64,000 nt of DNA from positions 4,004,704 to 4,068,703 of the forward strand of contig NC_045139.1 in the NCBI RefSeq assembly GCF_008831285.2, in the 5' to 3' direction. Positions 55,744 to 64,000 of the stretch are shown here, one piece after another. The DNA comes from Nymphaea colorata (taxonomy: Eukaryota > Streptophyta > Magnoliopsida > Nymphaeales > Nymphaeaceae). A program made the translations under genes and the position numbers. Each line of letters opens with the position of its first letter. Positions within the stretch are counted from its first letter, which is position 1. The notes below the pieces were generated by a model. That model was not told where the DNA came from and made no database searches. It saw only the letters and a list, made by a program, of their open reading frames with translations.

Positions 55744-58700
55744 TTAAGCTGGGGAGACTGGAAGAGATCCTCTACAGGCAGCAGCATGCGCTCGTAATCT
55801 CTGCATAAACTCAGGATTACCTCTGAGTCGTTGCTTGACATGGTTGGTACGAGCCTCAGCTACTAGTTTGTCAGCCTGCTCAGCATCATCTATGAGGGCA
55901 TAGAGAGTACGCAGACAGTCCTTTCGGTTCTCTTCTCGATGTTCAAACCTTCAAGAAGTGTGAAATAGTTTGGTGGTGTATCCATTGGAAGACATAATTA
56001 AGTTGAATGCACGTTGGAAAGATAAGTAGAGACAGGTGGACCAAGTTTTCCTGATACCATGCTTTTGGGCTAAGTTACTTCTGTGCATGAGAATGTGCAG
56101 CAGGGTTATTGGAGGTCTTGAAGCCTTAGAGATGGTGTTTATGATAAGCGGCAGGGCACCGGCAGAAAGTTTCAGTTGAGCATGAACAGAAGGCTTCCAG
56201 ATGTCAGGAAGTTTAAGATGTGGTTCAAGGTGTGGACCGCGGTGAGTCATAAAAAACAACAGGCAGAAAGCTTCAGTGCAAATGCATACCTTTCACTGGT
56301 TATTGTGAGCTCATCTTTTCCAGGATGATACCGCTTGCCAACAACCTCTCTTAATCGGCGATAAGCATACTTTGAAAGACCCAACTCTTTCACGGTTACA
56401 GAAAGCTTCACCTTCCGATTTTTGGGATGGTATGCATCTCCTCCAGGACCAAAAACAACACGCGTTTCCCACCTCAAAATGGGGCCTTCGCCAGGTGGAT
56501 CATCCAGGGTTTTCGACCTGTCAGATTCTTTTCCTATATCTTCAGTAGGCTGCTCAGCTGCCATGATATCAGCACATTCTTGGACAATTTGGTCTTCAAA
56601 TTCTTTGAACTGTTCATATGCATCAACCGGTTCTATTTCTCCCCGTTCACACATATCGCAGAGCTCATAATATTTTGATTCCACCTTTTTCTTTATCTCA
56701 TCTGAAGAAAATTTATTCTTCCATGTAAAATGAACTAATGATAACTGATGTCAAACAGCATCAGCAGTTTTCACTTATGTAAACAAGAAAATCATAGAGA
56801 AGGCTAATACTTGGTTATTTGTTAGCTGCTAAATTAAGATTTGCTTTACACAAAGCCCAGATCATAAAACAGCAAATCATAGAGCACCAACAAATGGACC
56901 TCTGAAAGCTATAACACAAGCCAAATGGTTGATATACCAGGCAATTCCAAACAACAAAGAATTTGGAGATAAATGACTATGAGAGATAATTTCTATGGAG
57001 AAAGACTCAACTGCAACTAATTTGTGGCAGAGAACAAAAGCAGTTTGGATTGCACAGGATGAGAAGTGTCTTTTTCCTAATCAAAATGGCTATGAGTATG
57101 TTGCACAGTAAAATTGCATATGATAATTTGATCGTGCGTTTACATAATCATGTGTATGCGTGATGAGGGACAGGTCGGTGGTTTCACCAAGTTATGTCAT
57201 GTAGATTACATATCCCATGTCTATGACATTTTGATAACCAGTAGAATATACTAGGAATGAATCACTGAAAAAAAAATTCCGTGCCCATTTCAGGGAACTT
57301 GTTCTGATTTTTTCATTTTATTGAAAACAAAAGCTTTGGATTCCTTGTATCTTGCAAGGAAACCATAAGCTGTTTCAGTATAATAAACATAATATACTGA
57401 ACATAGACATATATCTGGAATTCTAAAATACTTGGAAGTTGGAACTGACTTTAAGAAATTGCAACTGGTTTGTCTATAGTGACAAGTGATAACAATGTGA
57501 AACTTCCAATAAATTAAAACTCCTTTTCAGCATATGCCAATGCCATTAATGACAACTCTTCTATTTTATACCATCGTCACAAACATTGTCACATATATCA
57601 TGTATGGATATTATATGGCGAGGAATTACTCAAGTATAATATGGCAAAGTTATATATCTCAGTAAAATCTTGGCAATTTTTTTTTAAATAAAACATTTAA
57701 TAAATCCTGAGAATTATAAAAAAAATTAATTAAAAAATGAAAATAACACGTACAATATGCGTATAATGCCCTTTTTCACGTTTTTTATTTTCTGGCTTTC
57801 TTAAAAAAGGACACGCACAATTGCTGTTTTATACGCTGACTTGTTTTTCACGTATTTAACGTGTTTTTTTCGATTAAGACACGTTTTCTGTAACAATTAC
57901 TCACAAATATAGTTCTTGGGAAAATAACAACAAGGTTTTTTGGGGTATTTTTTGGCAAAGTTGTATTCCTCGGAAAAAATTCACAAAACTCAACAAATTT
58001 TACAAAAATAAAACCCTAAAGCTAAGAAGGAATAAAATAAATAAGAAACTAATAATCACAAAAAGGTGAAAAAAACATCAAAAAATCGTGAAAAAATAAA
58101 GAGATATTCATTCTTGCCTAGATCTTCAAAAATGTTTTTGTTTTACTTGTTTTTCTCATAATATCGCAAGATTCTTCGAAAATCTCACAATATATGTGAC
58201 AATTTACACATCATACCAAAAAGATCGTCCAAAACTTCTCTATCATTTTAAACTTTTGCTACAAAATATAAATGTATAGCTTCCTCAAGGAATGTCCGCT
58301 GAAGTGAATGTTTCACCAGGAAATTGCTATTATTGGTCGAACATGGTCATATCATTGCACAAACAAGTAAAATATTTGTCACATTTAGCATCATTGCCAA
58401 GTAAATTAAGCATCAAATGTAGCACAATAATGAAAGTAGCCAGAGGTATATAAGCACATTAAAGATATCTATGTAGAAGCAGACCGACTACAAATCCGAG
58501 TCTTTGGCTAGAAAAAGGACAAACGAAAAGCACCTGCAGAAAGTGACTCTAAAGTACTCTATGAGAGTTTTCAGTGGATGCAAAAAAACTGCCTATTGCC
58601 CAAACTAAAAACTATGTAACAGACTGTGAAACGTAAAGTTCAAACTTCAAACAAAATATCCTCATTGAGAAAGGAGTGTCAAGAATTGGATTATCTTATA

Positions 58701-60990
58701 CAAAATTTCTGGATGATCTTTGTAGCCAATAAGTGCTAGATGGCAGTTCAAAAATAACCAGGAAGCATCTATGCAGGGAACAAGCAGGCAAAAAACTGTA
58801 GATCAAAGAAGAAAGATGAGGAAGAAGGAAGGGGAAGAGGAGAAGAAGAAAACAAGAAGAAAAGTGGGGCGAATCAGGAGGTAAACGTAATATTAGAAGA
58901 AGAAGAAGAAGAAGGAGAAAAAGATTCACAACATTCTTTTAGAGTTTGTTTATCGAGGTAGCCCAGCATAGTTGAAAAGCAAGCACTTGGGGCCTAGGTA
59001 TGTCTAGGCAGACGCTTAGGTGTAGGTGTGGTTTTAACTACCAACTGGTTGACTGCCACTTTCTTTCATGTTTTTATGGATCAATGTGAAAAAAGACCCA
59101 CACGCTTCACGACACGTTAAAAACCAAAATGTGGATTCTGGTATGCACCTCTACCTTGATATACAAGACAACAAACTTCTAAGTTCTAACAAGCAGTACT
59201 GGTTTCTAAACCACTCTTCTTAGTGACTTAAATATTCTCCCACACACATTCTGAGACGTAATTAAGTAAATTATGTGTCCCATTCGGGAAGTATTGAAAT
59301 AGGAAATTTCAAGTCCCTTAGAATAGTAGCCCCAGAAGAATAAATGAACAAAACTAAATATGCTAGTCCTGTTCACTGCCATTCGCCAACCAAGAACAAA
59401 AGAGTAGTAAAGGAAATAGGTTACCTGGAAGAAGCTCATCCCAATTCAACATGTCCTCTAGAATTTCTTCACATTTGCCAGTGTCCTGAAGAAATCCTTT
59501 TTCTGTTGCTTCTTTTACCATCTCATCATACTTCTCACTCGACATATTGAAGAACTCATCTTTCATTAATTTCTTCTCCACATATTGCCTGGCATTATAA
59601 AGATTATCAATTTCCTCATCTGTCTGGTGAAGCTCCTCAAAATCTGACTCAAATTCTTGGTCACTAACATCATCGAGTGGCTTCAATCTCAATTCATCCA
59701 TCAACTCATCGTCAGTTTCTTCATGCTTTCCTGCTAATCTTCTGGCAAGAATCGCTTCCATGACAGAACCAAGTGCTTCCTCGTCCCCCTTGAAATACTT
59801 CCAGATTCTCTGACTAAGTTCTACAAGGTTTATAGAACAAAAATGTTCCAGTCACAACTCGCATAACCCGTGAAAAGGCATAAGAACTGTATTAGCCGTC
59901 TAGAGTCAACATATACCAAAAGATAAGCAGTAAAGCATGCCGTGGTTTCAAAATCATTTATTAATTCAGATTTCTATCAAGTTTTATTGTTGGAATGCTA
60001 TTAATCATTCCAACAAATTTAAAGCCACATAAGGTTCCAAGAAAAAGAAAAGAAACTAAATTTTGCATCCACAATCATTTCAAAGCCTCCAAGTGCTCAT
60101 TAGAATAAATAAAGCATGGAAATTTCAAATCTTGTCGTCAACAATTATACTCATTCTGATGTTGACAAACTACTAATTTCAGAAGAACATTGAGGCAATA
60201 GACAACAAACTCCATGACACTGGAAGTTGAAGAACTCGTATCTGATATGAAATTATTCAAAGAAGATTTTCTAATCCTAAAAATAAGAAAAAGGAGAGAC
60301 CAAAATTACAACAAGAAAAGGCACTAACCTTTACTCCATCTTGCAATTTACTTGAAAACTCTAACATATGAAAGAGCATCAAGACCACGAAAAAGTTGCA
60401 CTTACTCTAAGGAGATATCTAAAGCTAACTTGCAATACAAAATCCAGTATAACTTAGACTCGTTCCACTCGTAAATTCAGACTTTCATAATTTAGAACCG
60501 CATAAATTTATAAACTGAAAAAGAAAATCATAAAACACGGAATCAACAGAAATCAAATCTAACGACAACGTGAATAAGAGTTCATTTCCATTAAGATGAC
60601 CCAAAATTATATTATCACGTGCTCGAATGAACAGACTAAGGAAACCAAAAATCTTGAGAACAGAAGAACGAAGAAATGCAGATCGAGATCATCACCTTTG
60701 GTGCCAACATCTTCGACCTGGAGCGATTTCTCCGTCTCGGCCGGTACTATCTCGTTGGCGGTGGTAGACGCTTCGGCGGCGGGCGGCTCCGGCGGCGGAT
60801 TAGATTCGCCAGAGTTGGAGCCACTCTCATCGGAGAAGAAGCGTCTGCCGGGAGCAGTGACGGCGGCAATGAAGCCAATGGAAGAGTTAGGGCGAGAAGA
60901 GGAAGACAGGAAGGAACGCGCGTAGCGAGGGGCGATCCTGAGGAGGTTCCTCATATCAGTGAGAGCGTGAGAGAGAGAGAGAAACGCCAT
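55744..60990 (-). CDS. Mitochondrial small ribosomal subunit protein mS35 (S24/S35 family)
   Basis: Four exons on the minus strand: 60990-60696, 59820-59425, 56701-56290 and 55948-55744. Phases 1, 1, 2 close to 435 residues. Exon 1 encodes an Arg/Ser-rich, acid-poor N-terminus (MRNLLRIAPRYARSFLSSSS), typical of a mitochondrial presequence. An acidic Pro/Glu linker follows. Exon 2 is strongly acidic (DELMDELRLKPLDDVSDQEF). Exon 3 carries the family core (PILRWETRVVFGPGGDAYHP, then YRRLREVVGKRYHPGKDELT). Exon 4 gives REENRKDCLRTLYALIDDAE and ends at TAA 55744-55746. From memory it matches Arabidopsis At4g21460/At3g18240. It acts in the mitoribosome small subunit. The 2.7-kb intron 2 holds a polypurine tract and an AT-rich dispersed repeat. 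It diverges from the CinA-like gene 1.1 kb away. Confidence 0.93.
57600..58260 (-). repeat. AT-rich dispersed repeat in mS35 intron 2
   Basis: The reverse complement shares ordered words with 33060-33260 (AAAAAACGTGAAAAA, GATTTATTAAA, ATATATAACTTTGCCA, TTATACTTGAG) and, more loosely, with 43150-43460. Likely an old insertion within the intron. Confidence 0.45.
58797..58923 (+). repeat. Polypurine (GAA)n-rich tract in mS35 intron 2
   Basis: About 127 bases consisting almost entirely of A and G, including GAAGAAGAAGAAGAAGAAGG. In the transcript it is a long pyrimidine tract. Confidence 0.9.
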
Positions 60991-62116
60991 TGTTGCAGTG
61001 AAGGGTATAAGAAGGGTTTCAGACCCTGTCGTACTGGACCGGGCACGGTAAGTCCTAGTGGAGCATCGACTGAACCGAGGTGTAGTCTAAACCGGTACAT
61101 AAAATCGAATCGGTTTCGGTATGGTTATCAAACCGAGTTGATTCGTATCGGGTTACCTAGCTAGTAATTTTAATAAGACGAAAAATGTATAAAAAATAAA
61201 TAAATGACCTAGCTGACATAGTCTGATACCATATTAAAAACTGAAACCCGATCCGTTGGCATCACGATTTACTAGCTATCTGGATCCAGATTCTCATAAC
61301 ACTGTTCGAATCTGGACCTGAATTTCTCAAGATTCAAGTTTAGGATAGTACATGATTTGATCCGTTCTCATATGTTTCTATGGGAGTTGAGAACGGACTG
61401 GACGTATCCTGGACCAAGTCGGACTTAAATCGGATCTGATTTATTTGGATTCAAGTTTTAAAATAATTTCAAAATTTTTTTCGACTCTAAATGGATGGTA
61501 GATGGCTCCACTTTTAGTTAACAGGTGTGTCACTTTCCACCCAAGTTGCCTTAGATATCGGATAGATATCGGATGAGAGTGGCTCCAACTATGGCGAAGC
61601 ATTTTAAAGCCAAGTTGCCTTGAAGCATTTTAAATTTGTTAGTTAAGATTAAAAAAGAAAACTCAAATCCAATTATTAATAACATTTTAGATTTGCTATG
61701 CAATTTTATAATTGAATATCAATCTAAGCCAATATATGACTGGATTTCAATCAAAATTTGGCCAGTTAATATCCAATTTCAAATTTGTCTAAACCCAACT
61801 TGGCTTTAAAAACTAGAATCCAGTGTTGAATTTGAATCCATTTTTAATTACATAGAATCAAACTAAATATGATTTGGTAAAGAGTAGATCGAAATTTGGA
61901 ACCTTTAATTTTCATAGGTCTACTTGCAAAACCTGAGTTCCGATATCAACATACCACATTACCATTAGACCGTCTGAATCGAATCAGTTAAGACGATACG
62001 GACTACCGGCCTTTTCTCAGTCCAGTTCGCATCTGATACTGATGCGAGCATGTCTTGCTCGGAGTGATTTTTCCAATCTCGATTTCGTTAAAAAAAAGGA
62101 AAGCCACCTCGAACTC
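60991..62116. other. Divergent promoter region between mS35 and the CinA-like gene
   Basis: About 1.1 kb upstream of both genes. 61090-61900 is rich in GGATC/GAATC words of the foldback family seen at 25745 and 26555, so a MITE probably lies between the two promoters. TGCCTT(A/G)(G/A)A is duplicated around 61548 and 61616 with CCAAGT. No TATA box stands out. Confidence 0.5.
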
Positions 62117-64000
62117 ATGGATGGTGCAGTTCGCGCCATCATAGAGGCAATCCATGCCAGTCCCTCCCAGGCGGTTCTCTATGTAACTGGTGGTGCCTCT
62201 CAGGTGATGCGTGTTCTTCACTTTTCATCTCTTTCTCTTGCTTTCCTTGTTTCTTGTTTTATATTTCGTTAGCCGTTTGTTGGTGTCTCGTGTTCAGGCT
62301 CTTGGGTGGCTCATGTCTGTGCCAGGGGCTTCCAACACTATTCTTGAGGTTCTTGTTCCCTACTCTCGTGCTTCCATGGCTCAATTGCTGGGAAAGGTGC
62401 GTTTTAGTTATGCATTTCTTGACGACCCATCAGCACACTGTTGATATTTTGATGGTTTATCTAGTAGAAGTATCCCGTTTTCTGGTAATCGTGGATTCTA
62501 ACATGGTGGCCGCACTGATTCTTTTGGGGGATTCTGTGAAATCTTGGTTACTAATCATGATGGTCATATTTTCAATCTTGTAGTACCCGGGGTGCATGTG
62601 GCTAGGTGTTTCAAAATAAGTTTCATTAGTGAAGAGCAAAGCAGGGGAACTTTTCCTGTTTTTTTATGATAGTTCCTTAAAGGTGATCTAGACCAAAATT
62701 TTGCATCGACGACGTAGTCTTTGGTCAGTTAGTTAGACTATCTAGTGACTTCGCAGTTCGTAATCTCTGAGGCTTGCGACACCTTCAGAGGATGGAACTT
62801 ATAAGAGATGATCTATCTTCTAGACTTCCTAAGAAAGAATCTGCTCAAGTCCATTACATTAGAAAAAGAAGAAGAAGAAGAAGAAAAGGTTCAAAAAGTT
62901 TACAATCTTTACTTTTCAATGCTTGGCCAAATAATGATCATCTCTGTATTAGGATAGTTACTTCTTGTATACATAAACCTATGAAAGGGTTTAGTAATTG
63001 TGTAGGGCAGACCGAAAATCAGCTGTGGTCGCAGGTCATCTTTAAAAGCCAGCAGCAGTAGGCCTTTTCCATATCACACAAGTTTGTTGCTGCATTTGAG
63101 CAACTTCTCATTAGAATTTTGAATTAGCCTAAGTTGAGCAAGATGGAATCATGGATGCTGTCGGTTAGATAGATTTATGTTGCTGATCAAGCATGGAGAA
63201 GGGCCCTGTTCAGGATATGTCACATATCCATGGGGCTGGTGGCACAACAACTCTAATGCCTGCCTTTGATATGCATCAAGCTGTTTGATGATGGTTCTGA
63301 AACCAGGTCGTAAACCATTTTAAATATTAAGGACATCAAGCTATCTAATTTTTTTGGTTGCATTGCATTCTAGGCAGCAATGAATGGATCTTGATCCCCA
63401 AGCAACTCATGAACTTTCCCTATGAGTGTGCGATGCTTTGGAGATGGAACTATCAGATGTGTAGTTCGCCCTTGAAAACTCATGTAAATTTTAACAAGTA
63501 AGCAATTTACATTTTCGTAGTGTAATTGATTAGAAAATGTGGCGGTGGATTATCTGCCAGCCTTCATTTTTATGTTATTGCAAAGAACTGTTGGTCCTCT
63601 GAACTAGATCTTGGATCAATTTACCAATCTTGGTAAAGTCGGAATTTGGTTATGTTTCAATGAAGACCAAATAAATGGTGACATCCATGCCATAGTATAT
63701 CTGGATTTTCTTTTGATAGGGCATTTAAAACAAGTTTATTGTTAGTTGGATTGGTGCAAAATCAACCTCATTGTGGCCAGACAACATTGTCTTCTGCCAA
63801 AGTATTAATGAACAATTGGTTGTCAGTCTCATTACAAGATGCTGATTATGCTTCTGATGCTGAACATGAAAGAACAAACTCCTTCTTGATACCTGAAGGA
63901 GCTGGGAGTTGGTTTCCAGCAGTTCATGACATCTTGCTTGACACGTAATTTCATAGAGTTGACAAAAGGTTCAGCTATGTGGATAATTCTTCAGTATTAA
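62117..64000 (+). CDS. CinA-like / nucleotidylyltransferase protein, first two exons (partial)
   Basis: Exon 1 is 62117-62203 (CAG|GTGATG) and exon 2 is 62298-62396 (TTCAG|GCT to AAG|GTGCG), both phase 0. Together they encode 62 residues, starting MDGAVRAIIEAIHASPSQAV, then GGASQALGWLMSVPGASN and VLVPYSRASMAQLLGK. The VPGASN...VPYS core resembles the CinA domain (nicotinamide-nucleotide amidohydrolase). The whole stretch resembles, from memory, the start of Arabidopsis At2g01220, where a nucleotidylyltransferase domain follows. NAD-related metabolism is an inference. No continuation exon was found in 62397-64000, so the second intron probably exceeds the window; the end given is the window edge. 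An in-frame upstream ATG at 62042 would add 25 residues but lacks family support. Confidence 0.72.
62397..64000. other. Presumed long intron 2 of the CinA-like gene
   Basis: No exon matching the rest of the protein is seen. It contains an (AGA)n run at 62867-62885. An unexplained frame of about 76 codons lies at 63713-63948, ending EGAGSWFPAVHDILLDT, after a possible acceptor (CTTTTGATAG|G). Another mixed-composition frame at 63193-63288 reads MEKGPVQDMSHIHGAGGTTT. Either may be a relic of an inserted element. Confidence 0.4.

Overview
This is nuclear DNA from a flowering plant. The genes are interrupted by GT-AG introns. A TIR-class NB-LRR gene is present, which argues against a grass or other monocot. 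Intergenic DNA is AT-rich, with long (AT)n and (CT)n microsatellites, tRNA-derived SINEs, MITEs and one complete Ty1-copia retrotransposon. I cannot name the species; a eudicot or an early-diverging angiosperm both fit.

Layout: (1) 1-6247, minus: 5' part of a LisH/coiled-coil/HEAT-repeat protein (RELCH homologue), cut by the window start. (2) 6248-11217: gene-free, with foldback repeats. (3) 11403-13523, plus: WEB-family coiled-coil protein, two exons. (4) 13524-17939: gene-free, with three SINE-like insertions and AT microsatellites. (5) 17940-22564, minus: five-exon TIR-NB-LRR resistance-type gene with an atypical, GC-rich TIR exon and a post-LRR C-terminal domain. (6) 22565-35242: 12.7 kb of repeats, MITEs, tandem duplications, a possible solo LTR and a coding-like relic with in-frame stops. 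(7) 35902-38510, plus: two-exon LRR receptor-like kinase of the ZAR1 type. (8) 38511-49876: repeats and a small, strong hairpin. (9) 49882-54956, plus: complete, very young Ty1-copia element with a 5-bp target duplication. (10) 55744-60990, minus: four-exon mitochondrial ribosomal protein mS35. (11) 62117-64000, plus: first two exons of a CinA-like/nucleotidylyltransferase protein that continues past the window.

The host genes do not form a pathway: membrane trafficking, chloroplast/cytoskeleton-type coiled coil, immunity, receptor signalling, mitochondrial translation and probable nucleotide metabolism. mS35 and the CinA-like gene are divergently arranged about 1.1 kb apart. The ZAR1-like kinase and the CinA-like gene recall an adjacent pair in Arabidopsis (from memory), so the copia element and surrounding repeats may sit inside an old syntenic block. 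Splice sites were assigned by reading frame, GT-AG signals and remembered family similarity. All reading frames close across the proposed introns, but no transcript evidence was available.
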